Shown here piece by piece: positions 18,942 through 27,361 of a DNA stretch of 64,000 nucleotides. Source of the DNA: Deltaproteobacteria bacterium (GTDB taxonomy: Bacteria > Myxococcota > B64-G9); contig JAFCZJ010000009.1 of assembly GCA_019314375.1 (NCBI GenBank), forward strand, positions 1-64,000, in the 5' to 3' direction. The position numbers were made by a program, and so were the translations under genes. Positions within the stretch are counted from its first letter, which is position 1. Every line of letters begins with the position of its first letter. The notes beneath the pieces were generated by a model, which ran no database searches, was not told the origin of the DNA, and saw only the letters and a program-made list of their open reading frames with translations.

Positions 18942-19754
18942 TTATATCTCAATAAACACCTCATTGCCGACCTGCTCCGATTGGGCGCAGGCCAGAGCAT
19001 AGGCTGCCTCGTCATAAAAAACACGCATCAGGCACAGCCCTTTGGCCGGCGCGGTGGGCCCAGCCTGATTCCGATCCCGGCTCGCCAATACCTCGGCCAA
19101 CCACCCTGCTTGCTGAAATCCCCGACCCACTTCCACCAAGCTGCCCACGATATTGCGCACCATATGCTTAAGAAAAGACTGCCCCAAGACGTGGACATGA
19201 AAGCAGGCGCCCTGTGCCTGGATTCTTAAAAGATCGATGCGTCTAACTGGACTCTTGGCCCCGCAGTCGGCACCGCGGAAAGCCGAAAAATCATGTTCAC
19301 CCACCAAGACCTGGGCCTCGGTTTCCATGAGCTTCAAATCAAGAGGCATGCGCAGGTGCCATCGCAGACGGCGGTGAAAAAGAGGCGCCACCTCGCCTGA
19401 ATGGATCGTGTAGCGATAATGCTTACCCTGGGCCTCCCGGCGGGGATCGAAATCCGGTGCGGTCAGGACCGCCTCCCGCAAGACCACGTCATTGGGCAAA
19501 ATTGCGTTCATCCCCCTCATCAGGGCCTCGGGTCCGTGCCGGGAAGGGTTGTCGATGGAGAAGACCTGAGCCATGCCGTGCACACCCGCATCGGTGCGAC
19601 CCGCGCCCATCAGGCGAGCCTCGTGTCCGGTCATCTCGGCGAAAGCCTGCTCGATGACCTCTTGCACCGTGAGCGCGTTGGACTGCCGTTGCCAGCCGGC
19701 GTAACCGCCGCCTTCATAGGCGACGACAAAACGAATGCGTTGGGATTCAGACAT
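18942..19754 (-). CDS. truA: tRNA pseudouridine(38-40) synthase
   Basis: Isomerises uridines 38-40 in the anticodon arm of many tRNAs. The 270-residue product has the N-terminal RFVVAYEGGGYAGWQRQ, the catalytic aspartate in MGAGRTDAGVHGMAQV and the C-terminal FLKHMVRNIVGSLVEVG. The ATG at 19754 lies two bases after the stop of the upstream fusion protein gene; a TTG two codons further up is possible but less likely. Probably cotranscribed with that gene. Confidence 0.97.
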   Translation of the reverse strand: MSESQRIRFVVAYEGGGYAGWQRQSNALTVQEVIEQAFAEMTGHEARLMGAGRTDAGVHGMAQVFSIDNPSRHGPEALMRGMNAILPNDVVLREAVLTAPDFDPRREAQGKHYRYTIHSGEVAPLFHRRLRWHLRMPLDLKLMETEAQVLVGEHDFSAFRGADCGAKSPVRRIDLLRIQAQGACFHVHVLGQSFLKHMVRNIVGSLVEVGRGFQQAGWLAEVLASRDRNQAGPTAPAKGLCLMRVFYDEAAYALACAQSEQVGNEVFIEI

Positions 19755-19756
19755 GG

Positions 19757-21742
19757 TCAAAATTCAAACGTCAAACCAAACATCACCGTTTCATCACTTA
19801 GATTGAAATGCTCCCCACCAAACCCATCCACCCAATTCAAGTTGAACTCGGTGAAGAAATAGGTATTGATGACGCCGACTTCGCTCTCCAAATGAGCGGC
19901 GGCGTTGGGATCCAGCCAGTCCAGCAAGACCTTCATGCCCACGGAAAAATGCAGACCGAAAATGCCGCCCTTGGCGTCGGTGCCCCCTTCTCCTTCCACC
20001 GCTTCGAACTGGGACACATTGCCCACGCCATCCAAAACCCACCAAACATAGTAGGACAGGCCGCCGGAGACATAGGGCAAAAGCGGCACGTCCCATTTTT
20101 CATTGAAGAGATCGAAGGTGTAGCCCACGGTCAGGCGCAGGGGGATGAAATTGAAAACCGTGGTGTCCGAGGACGCCAGCGTGTCCATGTCCTCCACTGT
20201 GCTGTCTGTGATGCGACCCTTGCCCATATACTGCACAAAGCCGGCGCTGCCGCCCACGGTCACCACGCCGAACCCGCGCCACAGTTCGTAATCCAGGCCC
20301 AGCTCAAAAAGATACTCGCTGCTGCTGCCGAAGACAGTCTTGAAGGGCTCGACATCTCCACCGTGATTCAGGCCTTCGTCGTCCACTTTCGGATAGTAAG
20401 GCCCGAAACGAACCTGCAACTGAAACATGGGCTCGACGCTGGAGGACATCACCCTGGATTCCAGACCCGTTTCCTCCATGTCGTCGGCCCGAGCCTGCCC
20501 GCTGCCAACGAAAAGCATGCCAAGGACAAGAAAACCCGCAAGGCCACCACGGCCGATCAGGCGACGGCGCCTTTTCCAAGCCATCAACAACAGACCCGCC
20601 AGGCCCAGGCCGGCAAACAAGCCCAGACCCACTCCGGTGCGAGTCAACCAAGCCACGGCCACCAGGGGGGCCAGCATGCCGCGAGCCATATCCCGCTGGC
20701 TGTCCGAACCGCGAATGGCCCGAGCAAAGCGGGGGCCAAAACGATAATAGCCTGCGATAAAGGCCTGCCCCAAGTCACTTCGAGCCAGCACCGTATCGCG
20801 AAAGACTCGCAGTTCAACGACCTCGGGTGAGCCGTAATCGCCGTAAGTGGCGGTGGCCACGAAACAAAAACCACCGTCCTCAGCGCCACCGGCTTCGCGA
20901 TAGTACTCGTAAAAATCCTCCACCGGCACGGGCGTACCCACCAGGGTCACCGAGGCCAGGCCCTCGTTCATCGCTTCGTCATAAGCCGCAACAACCACCT
21001 CGTAGGGCTGCCCGTTGACCAGGTCGCCGATGGTGTAACTCTCGGCAGCCGCGTCGGCTTCCTCCTCAACCAGCCAGTCATCGTCACCGGCACCTTCTTC
21101 TCGGAAATAAATCAGGTACCCAGCGATGTCGTCGTCAGGGGGATCATCCCAGACCAGTTTCAGATTGGTGTCACCCGGATTGATCTCCTGGAAGTCGGGT
21201 GCGTCGGGCGCATTCACGTCATAACGAATTTCGGCTTTGCCGTAGTATGTGTAGGTATCGGTGGTGTAGCCGGAGTTGATCTCGAATTCCCAACGGACGC
21301 AAAAGTAGTAGTCCTCCTCATCGGGGGTGCTACAGTCCAAAGCTTCAATGTCAGACAGGTACAAATCGTCATCGCCATACTCGGGATAATCCCCTTCAAG
21401 AAGCGTAAAGCCGATCTCCGCGTCCGGGCCGTCCTCGGCCGTGTTGCCAATCTCGATGGACACGGTGGAGCAAGTCTCGCTCGTGGACAAAAAAACGTCG
21501 GCCTCCTGGGTCTCGGCCCACAGGATGCTTAAGCCCTCCAGACTCCAGGCGAAAGAGAGGCTAAAAGTCTCAGGCGTCTGGCAGTCTTCGACGTTGATCC
21601 AAGCCCTGTCGCTGGGCGGGTTGGTCAGGTTGGCCTCGATCTCAATGGTTTGGTCGATGGCCCGCACCGGGGCGGCCCAGGCCGTCACCAAGCCTATCAG
21701 CGCCAAGGTGAAGAGAAGTCCCATGGGGCTTCGTGTGCTCAT
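19757..21742 (-). CDS. FnIII / CFI-box / outer-membrane-barrel-like fusion protein
   Basis: A 661-residue exported protein of unusual build. A signal peptide ends near AAPVRAIDQ. An N-terminal beta domain (to about 140) and a fibronectin-III domain (about 170-265) follow. Next is a CFI-box-type segment, CFVATATYGDYGSPEVVELR with FRDTVLARSDLGQ and YYRFGPRFA (about 290-345), which normally ends proteins. A hydrophobic segment with a basic end (LAGLLLMAWKRRRR) comes next, and the last 230 residues (VRFGPYYPKVDDEGLNHGG onward, ending MFGLTFEF) resemble a myxobacterial outer-membrane beta-barrel family. It has a sigma-54-type promoter candidate. Function unknown. Confidence 0.8.
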   Translation of the reverse strand: MSTRSPMGLLFTLALIGLVTAWAAPVRAIDQTIEIEANLTNPPSDRAWINVEDCQTPETFSLSFAWSLEGLSILWAETQEADVFLSTSETCSTVSIEIGNTAEDGPDAEIGFTLLEGDYPEYGDDDLYLSDIEALDCSTPDEEDYYFCVRWEFEINSGYTTDTYTYYGKAEIRYDVNAPDAPDFQEINPGDTNLKLVWDDPPDDDIAGYLIYFREEGAGDDDWLVEEEADAAAESYTIGDLVNGQPYEVVVAAYDEAMNEGLASVTLVGTPVPVEDFYEYYREAGGAEDGGFCFVATATYGDYGSPEVVELRVFRDTVLARSDLGQAFIAGYYRFGPRFARAIRGSDSQRDMARGMLAPLVAVAWLTRTGVGLGLFAGLGLAGLLLMAWKRRRRLIGRGGLAGFLVLGMLFVGSGQARADDMEETGLESRVMSSSVEPMFQLQVRFGPYYPKVDDEGLNHGGDVEPFKTVFGSSSEYLFELGLDYELWRGFGVVTVGGSAGFVQYMGKGRITDSTVEDMDTLASSDTTVFNFIPLRLTVGYTFDLFNEKWDVPLLPYVSGGLSYYVWWVLDGVGNVSQFEAVEGEGGTDAKGGIFGLHFSVGMKVLLDWLDPNAAAHLESEVGVINTYFFTEFNLNWVDGFGGEHFNLSDETVMFGLTFEF

Positions 21743-21842
21743 GCTGCTCGCCTTCCTTTCCTGCGCGTATCTTCCGTCTTCCGCATTAAAACTGTCACCA
21801 AATTGGGAATTACCACGCCCACAGTGATCTGTGCAAATTCTA

Positions 21843-21858
21843 CGCAAGGTTTGTGCCA
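21843..21858 (-). promoter_or_regulatory. Sigma-54 promoter candidate for the FnIII/CFI-box fusion gene
   Basis: On the minus strand the sequence reads TGGCACAAACCTTGCG, a perfect -24 TGGCAC and -12 TTGC with GG-N10-GC spacing. The predicted transcript start lies near 21832, giving a leader of about 90 bases before the ATG at 21742. rpoN is in this window. No enhancer-binding regulator gene is next to it. Confidence 0.6.
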
Positions 21859-21992
21859 GCGAAAGCAAACGGGGAGTTCAGGATTTAGCGTTACTTTACA
21901 GTGAGTTCCGAAAGAAAGAAGCCAAGCCTACAAGAAGCGACTTGTCCTTTTGTCACCCGCGCCACGGACTCGCTCTAAGCCTTGCCAAAAAG

Positions 21993-23207
21993 TCAAAGGA
22001 AGTCAGCGACCAGGCATTCGGCGATCTGTACGCTGTTTAGGGCCGCCCCCTTGCGCACATTGTCGGCCACCACCCAGAGATCCAGCCCGGCGGGCACGGA
22101 GGGGTCCACTCGCACCCGACCCACCAGGGTTTCGTCTCGGCCTGCCGCGTCGATGGGCGTGGGGTACTGGCCCTCTTCCGGATCGTCCATGAGGAGGATA
22201 CCTGGGGCCTGGCTCAGGAGCTCTCGGGCCTCGGCTTGAGTCAGGGGTTTTTGTAACTCGACATTGACCGCCTCGGCGTGGCCATAGAAAACAGGAACCC
22301 GCACGGTGGTGGCGCTGAGGGGCAAGTCCGGCAGATGCAAGATCTTGCGGGTCTCATGCATCATCTTGTGCTCTTCCCGGCTGTAGCCGTCGGCCTCGAA
22401 GACGTCGATCTGCGGCAGGCAGTTGAAGGCGATCTGTCGCCCGAAATGCCCCACCGACAGTTCGCGCATGTTGAAAAGATCGCGACACTGCTGCTCCAGC
22501 TCCTTGACGCCGCTTTGGCCGGCACCCGAAACCGACTGATAGGTGGCCACCACGACTCGCTTCAAACCCGCTGCGTCGTGTAAGGGTTTCAGGGCCACCA
22601 CCATCTGGATGGTGGAGCAGTTGGGGTTGGCGATGATGCCGCGCAGGGTATAAGCCGCCAGATCTCCGGCGTTGACCTCGGGCACCACCAGCGGCACGTC
22701 TTCGTCTCGCCTGAAGGCGCTGGTGTTATCGATGACCACGCAGCCTTTTTCAGCGGCCAGCGGGGCATATTTCAGGGACACATCGGAACCAGCCGAAAAC
22801 AAAGCCAGGTCCAGCCCGCCCAAGGACTTGTCATCCAAAAGCCCAACCCGGATCTCTTCTTCGCCGAACTCCAGGATCTCGCCCACCGATCGCTCGCTCG
22901 CCAAAAGCCGAATCTCGCTCACCGGAAACCTGCGTTCCTCCAAGGTGCGCAACATCTCCCGCCCCACCACACCGGTGGCCCCCACAATCGCCACTCGGTA
23001 GCTCTTGCTCTTGCCAGCCACCTTGCTCTTGCCAGCCACCTTGCTCTTGCCAGCGGCCTTGCCCTTGTCAGCAGCCTTGCCCTTGTCAGCAGCCTTGCCC
23101 TTGTCAGCAGCCTTGCCCTTGTCAGCAGCCTTGCCCTTGTCAGCAGCCTTGCCCTTGCTGGCTGCCGTAGTCTTGCTAGTTGCCTTGCCTTGAACTCGTT
23201 TCGCCAT
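21993..23207 (-). CDS. asd: Aspartate-semialdehyde dehydrogenase with repetitive basic N-terminal tail
   Basis: Reduces aspartyl phosphate to aspartate semialdehyde for lysine, threonine, methionine and diaminopimelate synthesis. From about residue 68 the protein is a normal enzyme: YRVAIVGATGVVGREMLRTL, IDNTSAFRRDEDVPLVVPEV, the catalytic cysteine in ANPNCSTIQMV and the C-terminal ADNVRKGAALNSVQIAE. The first 67 residues are an extra tail made of KGKAAD and KSKVAG hexapeptides, like histone-H1-type tails of some bacterial DNA-binding proteins. ATG at 23207 has AGAGGTGG ahead. Without the tail the length (about 337) equals the family norm; the translation may instead start internally, but no good internal site was seen. 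Confidence 0.93.
   Translation of the reverse strand: MAKRVQGKATSKTTAASKGKAADKGKAADKGKAADKGKAADKGKAADKGKAAGKSKVAGKSKVAGKSKSYRVAIVGATGVVGREMLRTLEERRFPVSEIRLLASERSVGEILEFGEEEIRVGLLDDKSLGGLDLALFSAGSDVSLKYAPLAAEKGCVVIDNTSAFRRDEDVPLVVPEVNAGDLAAYTLRGIIANPNCSTIQMVVALKPLHDAAGLKRVVVATYQSVSGAGQSGVKELEQQCRDLFNMRELSVGHFGRQIAFNCLPQIDVFEADGYSREEHKMMHETRKILHLPDLPLSATTVRVPVFYGHAEAVNVELQKPLTQAEARELLSQAPGILLMDDPEEGQYPTPIDAAGRDETLVGRVRVDPSVPAGLDLWVVADNVRKGAALNSVQIAECLVADFL
23003..23160. repeat. 18-bp tandem repeat encoding the asd tail
   Basis: About nine units of 18 bp in two variants: TTGCCCTTGTCAGCAGCC (several identical copies in a row) and CTTGCTCTTGCCAGCCAC (as read on the plus strand). The units keep the reading frame and give KGKAAD/KSKVAG hexapeptides. 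The near identity of copies suggests recent expansion by slippage. Confidence 0.9.
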
Positions 23208-23221
23208 GGACCACCTCTGCG

Positions 23222-23623
23222 CTAGGGCGTCACGTCAAAAAACCAGCGAGTCTGCTGGCTCATGCGGTTGCCGACGGCGTCCCGCACGCCGGGCTCCAAA
23301 ATCACCTGACAGTGGGCACCGGCCGGCAACGGATTGCGAAGGCCCAGGTTGATCATCGCCTGAGCCTGATCGCAACTCACGCTACCGTAGTAATTCGTTC
23401 CGTCGCAATTGAGAAACATCAGATCGTCATGAGAGGTGGCGCAGTCGATGGTCTCATCGAACCAGACCTGCACCTCGGGTTCGGAGGCGACGCCCGTGGC
23501 ACCGTCGGCCGGCACCAATTGCGCAATGCCCGGCGCCAAGGTATCCGGCTCGGGCTCAGAGCCGCAGCCCGACACAAAAACCGCCAACAACAACGCGGTC
23601 AAACATGCCAGTCCGCGGCCCAT
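23222..23623 (-). CDS. Lipoprotein with bacterial Ig-like (Big_5-type) domain
   Basis: A 133-residue predicted lipoprotein (lipobox VSGC, Cys20). The mature chain is one Ig-like domain of the kind that begins with VPADGATGVASEPEVQVWFD and ends with VRDAVGNRM; it has two extra cysteine pairs. Such domains are common spacers in deltaproteobacterial surface proteins. It lies 14 bases before asd and may share its transcript. The binding partner is unknown. Confidence 0.75.
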   Translation of the reverse strand: MGRGLACLTALLLAVFVSGCGSEPEPDTLAPGIAQLVPADGATGVASEPEVQVWFDETIDCATSHDDLMFLNCDGTNYYGSVSCDQAQAMINLGLRNPLPAGAHCQVILEPGVRDAVGNRMSQQTRWFFDVTP

Positions 23624-23685
23624 GGGCTAGATCTCCCAGCCCGATTTACCCAGACCCTCAGATGTGCCTGTCATGCAAGGAGGAG

Positions 23686-23737
23686 CAGTAGATTCGGCCG
23701 GAGGCGTGGTTCTCCACGTCGAGGACTGAATCTGCTG
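23686..23737. other. Extended stem-loop in intergenic DNA
   Basis: CAGTAGATTC (23686-23695) pairs with GAATCTGCTG (23728-23737) with one G-U-type mismatch, enclosing a symmetrical internal loop and an inner stem GGCGTGG-TTCT-CCACGTC. It sits in the 159-base gap between the SPFH gene and the Ig-like lipoprotein gene. It may be a 3' structure of the SPFH transcript or a small structured RNA; no T-run follows. Confidence 0.4.
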
Positions 23738-23782
23738 GTTCGACGAAGCAGTACAGGTGCAGCTGGGGGATCTGGGCATGGC

Positions 23783-24583
23783 CTAATTGCCGCCCAGGAT
23801 CAGAGGCAGGCCGTCTTTGCCCGAACCGATGACGACGATCTTGGCGTTGGGGCTGGCGGCCAACTTTTCCGTGGTCTCGATGCCCATGTAGCGCAAAAAA
23901 GGCTCGGTGATGCTCTCGGTGATGATGCGATTGCGATTGGCGATGCCCTTGGCCTCGATGCCCTTGCGCTCGGCTTCTTGTCTTTCCTTGTTGAGCGTGA
24001 AGACCATTTTCAGGGCCTTCTGCTCTTCTTCCAACTTCTCGTTGATGGCCGTTTTGAGCTTGGCGGGCAGGTCCACGTTGCGGACCAGGATGGCCTCCAA
24101 AATCACGGGCCGGTCCGCGATGAGCTTGGTCACTTGCTTGTAGATTTCTTCCTCCACGGCCATGCGCTTGGTGGAATAAATCTCTTCCGGGGTGAACTGC
24201 CCGCCCACCTCACGTGCAACAGAGCGGATGCTGGGGGCCATGAGCACATCGTAGTACTCGGGTCCGAGGGTGACGTGCAGCTTGGCCACTTGGTCGGGCT
24301 TGATCCGGTAACGTACGGAAGTTTGCAGCATGATGGACAGCCCGTTTTTGGCCAGCACATGCAAATCCTCGGGCCGGTCCTGGGTGCGCGCGTCGTAGGT
24401 GTACATTTTGTTCCAGGGTGCCACGAAGTACCAGCCCTCGGCATAGCTCTCATCCTGGGTGCCGGAAAAGGCCGTCCACAAGACGCCGCCCTCGCCCGAC
24501 TCCACCTTGGCGCAGCTATTCAGGCCCGTCATGACCAGGGCCACGACAATCATGAGTAAGAAAACAGGTATCGAATTTTTCAT
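23783..24583 (-). CDS. SPFH/prohibitin-family lipoprotein
   Basis: A 266-residue predicted lipoprotein (MKNSIPVFLLMIVVALVMTG, lipobox LNSC). The mature part is a band-7/SPFH domain: GWYFVAPWNKMYTYDARTQD, LQTSVRYRIKPDQVAKLHVT, then a helical stalk with EEEQKALKMVFTLNKERQEA and a GIANRNRIITESITEPFLRY segment. The family forms membrane-associated oligomeric rings; the bacterial role of lipid-anchored versions is unclear. The ATG at 24583 follows GGAGG. Confidence 0.85.
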   Translation of the reverse strand: MKNSIPVFLLMIVVALVMTGLNSCAKVESGEGGVLWTAFSGTQDESYAEGWYFVAPWNKMYTYDARTQDRPEDLHVLAKNGLSIMLQTSVRYRIKPDQVAKLHVTLGPEYYDVLMAPSIRSVAREVGGQFTPEEIYSTKRMAVEEEIYKQVTKLIADRPVILEAILVRNVDLPAKLKTAINEKLEEEQKALKMVFTLNKERQEAERKGIEAKGIANRNRIITESITEPFLRYMGIETTEKLAASPNAKIVVIGSGKDGLPLILGGN

Positions 24584-24713
24584 GGGCTTACCTCCAAGCA
24601 CGTTCACTGTCCACTCTTTGCCCAACCGCGCATCGGCGAGCAATATTCGGCGAACATAGCAAAGGGCCTATGGCCTGTCATCCCTTTCCGGAACTCGATC
24701 TCAGCAAGGAAAA

Positions 24714-25829
24714 TCAGTCGCAGCCGACGGGCTGGGTGCTGACCACCACGTCGTCGAACCAGACCTGGTTGGAATGGCCCTCGGCGTCGGAGGAGGTGAT
24801 GTAATGCTGCAGGCGCACGCGGTTGAGCGCCAGGGTGGGGCTGGTTCGCCAGAACATGCTGCTTTCTTCGTGGATCAGCTCGCCGTCGACCCAGTAGGCC
24901 ATGTAGCCGTCGTGGAGATCCGGCGTGTTGGCCCGCATCGTCATCTCGAAACAGAACCAGCGATTCAAGGGGAAGGCCACCGGAGGATCCGGCTGATAGC
25001 TGTTGCCCCAGCAGCATTGGAGTTGCTCGTCACAAGTGGGCAGACCCTTTTCGGCGCAGGCGGCGCAGATGGCTTCCACGTCAGCGTAGCGCTCACAGGC
25101 CGTGTCGCAGCTCATATCCGGGGTGTAGGTGTAGAAAAAACCATCGTGGGAATCGGTGCGATGGTCCACGGTGGTACCCATGGACATCTCGCCGTTGGGC
25201 AAGCAACCGGCCGCGCCGTGGTACCAGTAGTCGTCCGGCTGGGAGCCGCCGATGTTGAGAAAGTGGTGCACATAACGATGGTCGGGCGCGAAGCGCACCC
25301 AAACACGAAAGTAGAGCTGATCGAAAGAGCGCATGGAGCAATTCGATTCCTGCGCTCCGTCACAGGCCCGCCAATCAGCGCCGCCCCCCTGGTGATCGGC
25401 CGATGCGGCCGCGGGCATGGACAAGGCCCATTGACCCGAACGGACCGGGGCCTCGGACAAAGTCACCCGGCCCCGATCATCCCAACCAGGCCCGGTTATA
25501 AAATCCGTCGTTTGTCGCCAAGCGTCGAAGTCACCCGCGCCGCCCTCAAAGTCCTCGCAAAGCAACCAATCGGGATCGGGCTGAGCACAAGAAAAGTCCG
25601 ACTGTGCCTGATCCCCGCCCGCATCCCCGCCCGCATCCTGGCCCGCGTCCTGGCCTGCGTCTTGACCTGCGTCTTGACCTGCGTCCTGGCCCGCGTCTTG
25701 ACCTGCGTCTTGACCTCCGGCATCCTCTTGCGCATCACCCCCAGCGTCCTGGGTCGTGCCCACCGTGCCGCTGGAACAAGCCAAGCCAAACAACAAACAC
25801 CAGACCATCACAACGAACTTCAGTCTCAT
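24714..25829 (-). CDS. Lipoprotein with QDAG-repeat linker and jelly-roll domain
   Basis: A 371-residue predicted lipoprotein (lipobox FGLAC). After the lipid site comes a flexible linker of about 45 residues built from QDAG and GDAG repeats. The rest looks like a concanavalin-like jelly roll (LLCEDFEGGAGDFDAWRQTT, LYFRVWVRFAPDHRYVHHFL, NRWFCFEMTMRANTPDLHDG, QVWFDDVVVSTQPVGCD), similar in outline to polysaccharide-lyase or carbohydrate-binding folds. A Cys-rich insertion lies near residues 225-260. Enzymatic activity cannot be assigned. Confidence 0.72.
   Translation of the reverse strand: MRLKFVVMVWCLLFGLACSSGTVGTTQDAGGDAQEDAGGQDAGQDAGQDAGQDAGQDAGQDAGQDAGGDAGGDQAQSDFSCAQPDPDWLLCEDFEGGAGDFDAWRQTTDFITGPGWDDRGRVTLSEAPVRSGQWALSMPAAASADHQGGGADWRACDGAQESNCSMRSFDQLYFRVWVRFAPDHRYVHHFLNIGGSQPDDYWYHGAAGCLPNGEMSMGTTVDHRTDSHDGFFYTYTPDMSCDTACERYADVEAICAACAEKGLPTCDEQLQCCWGNSYQPDPPVAFPLNRWFCFEMTMRANTPDLHDGYMAYWVDGELIHEESSMFWRTSPTLALNRVRLQHYITSSDAEGHSNQVWFDDVVVSTQPVGCD
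25620..25725. repeat. 12-bp tandem repeat encoding the QDAG linker
   Basis: Imperfect copies of a 12-bp unit (plus strand TGCGTCTTGACC and CGCGTCCTGGCC variants) encode repeated Gln-Asp-Ala-Gly. In frame, within the lipoprotein gene at 24714-25829. Confidence 0.85.
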
Positions 25830-25880
25830 ATCCAAACCTCATCTTCCCGATTTCGATAAGAATATCGGAACGAGTGCTTT

Positions 25881-26010
25881 CTAACACTGATAATGCCAGC
25901 ATAACGTGGCATTAACGAATAAAAAACGATTCGTAAATGCCACTAACACTGATGATGCCAGCATAACGTGGCACTAACGAATCAAAAAACGATTCGTAAA
26001 TGCCACTAAC
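25881..26010. repeat. Two tandem 62/63-bp palindromic repeat units
   Basis: Unit 1 (25881-25942) and unit 2 (25943-26005) differ at only a few bases; the next five bases (CTAAC) begin a third copy that then diverges. Each holds nested inverted repeats: TAATGCCA/TGGCATTA around eight bases, then GTGGCATTAACGAAT pairing with ATTCGTAAATGCCAC around eight bases. This is most of the 349-base gap between the divergent jelly-roll lipoprotein and AgmX-type genes. It is more AT-rich than its surroundings. It is not an integron attC by its core-site rules. Confidence 0.85.
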
Positions 26011-26178
26011 AAGCAGGCCACGGAACCTCGAGCGAAAAGCCCTGTCTAAGACCTATCCAGCGCAGGCCCGACAAAGCAAACATCCGGGTCTTATGCGAAC
26101 AGATAGCTGGCGTCGAAATTTCAATCCGGCGCCGAAAACGCTGCCCGTGCAAGCCACGGACTTAAGCGGAGGTATGTC

Positions 26179-27360
26179 ATGAAGAGCGGCTCGACGCGCA
26201 CGGAAGTCAAAGTTTACTGGGGCGATCACTTGCTGGATTTGCGCAGTTTTTCTCCTGGCGAAACCCTGTGCATCGGCGAGGGCCCGGACCTGGAAGAGGC
26301 CTCCGGCGGCAAGTCGCGTTTTGAAATGGGCGGCCTTGTTTACTGCATTCGGCAGGTGCACCCGGTGCGCGGCGTGGTGAGTTCCTGGCGCGAACAGCTC
26401 GAGACCAGCTACGCCAATGCGCTGCTGGTGGTGGCCTTCCTGGCGGCCGGGCTTCTGGCCACCTTCCACCTCCGTCCCGGCCGAGTCGAAGCCTCGGTGG
26501 AAGACATGCACAAGGTGCCCGACCGCTATGTGCAGTTTCTTTTGGAGCGCCCCGCACCCAAGGCCATGCCCTTGCTCAACATGAATCTGAACGATGGCCA
26601 AAACCTCCCCAGCAAAGCCGCGGCGGCTCGCCACAAAGGCATCGAGGGCAAGGCCGGCCAAAAGAACCTGCCCGATCTGGGCAAGCGCAGCGCGCGTCGA
26701 GCCCGAGACCCCAACGACCCCAACAAACTTCGCAGCCGGGGCCTGCTTGCCGTCTTGAACAATGCCGGCACGGGACCGGCCGCCGGTATGCCAAATATGG
26801 GCACGGGCCTGGGCGGCGAGTTGGAAGACGCCATGGGCGGCATCGTGGGCTATGCGCCTGGTCCTTCCGGCGGCATGAACGGTGCGGGATTGAAGGGCTT
26901 CGGCCCAGGCGGTGGCGGCATCATGGACACCATCGGCACCGGCCCTCTGAACACTCAGGGTCGTGCCGGCGGCCATGATGACTATGGTCGGGTACGCCGC
27001 CCGAGCAGAACGCGGGCCGAACGAGATATCACCATCAACGTGGACACCCTGCGGGTGGTGGGGCCATTAAGCCGCGAACTCATCCGGCGCGTCATCCGCG
27101 AGCACCGGGATCAGATTCGCTACTGCTACAACTTGGCCCTGAACGGCAGCCCGAATCTGTCGGGCAAACTGCAAGTGCAATTCGTGATCGGCGAGCGGGG
27201 TTACGTAGAGCAAGCGCGTATCTTGAAAAGCAATCTGGGCAAGGCTTCTTTGGAACGCTGCGTGGTAAGCCGGGTGCGCACCTGGCGCTTTCCCAAGCCC
27301 AACGGCGGCGGCCGGGTGCAGGTCAACTACCCCTTCTTATTCCGCCACCAAGGGAAATGA
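26179..27360 (+). CDS. AgmX/PglI C-terminal domain protein
   Basis: A 393-residue membrane-anchored protein. Residues 1-70 form a small beta-rich cytoplasmic head, one membrane segment lies at about 75-93 (ANALLVVAFLAAGLLATFHL), and a Gly/Pro-rich disordered periplasmic stretch follows. The C-terminal 100 residues match the AgmX/PglI or TonB-like domain (RRVIREHRDQIRYCYNLALN, LSGKLQVQFVIGERGYVEQA, LERCVVSRVRTWRFPKPNGG). In myxobacteria such proteins take part in gliding or energy coupling to the outer membrane. The ATG at 26179 has GGAGG seven bases upstream. No ExbB/ExbD genes are adjacent. Confidence 0.85.
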   Translation: MKSGSTRTEVKVYWGDHLLDLRSFSPGETLCIGEGPDLEEASGGKSRFEMGGLVYCIRQVHPVRGVVSSWREQLETSYANALLVVAFLAAGLLATFHLRPGRVEASVEDMHKVPDRYVQFLLERPAPKAMPLLNMNLNDGQNLPSKAAAARHKGIEGKAGQKNLPDLGKRSARRARDPNDPNKLRSRGLLAVLNNAGTGPAAGMPNMGTGLGGELEDAMGGIVGYAPGPSGGMNGAGLKGFGPGGGGIMDTIGTGPLNTQGRAGGHDDYGRVRRPSRTRAERDITINVDTLRVVGPLSRELIRRVIREHRDQIRYCYNLALNGSPNLSGKLQVQFVIGERGYVEQARILKSNLGKASLERCVVSRVRTWRFPKPNGGGRVQVNYPFLFRHQGK

Positions 27361-27361
27361 C

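Noticed and set aside
23003-23160. Possible CRISPR array
   Set aside because: Units are 18 bp with no spacers and are translated in frame as the Asd tail.
23622-23780. Short minus-strand frame reading QIPQLHLYCFVEPADSV-like sequence
   Set aside because: It looks somewhat protein-like but has no start codon or ribosome site and overlaps the stem-loop; not enough to call a gene.
25881-26010. Possible integron attC sites
   Set aside because: The inverted repeats lack the 7-base core and inverse-core consensus of attC, and no integron integrase is present.
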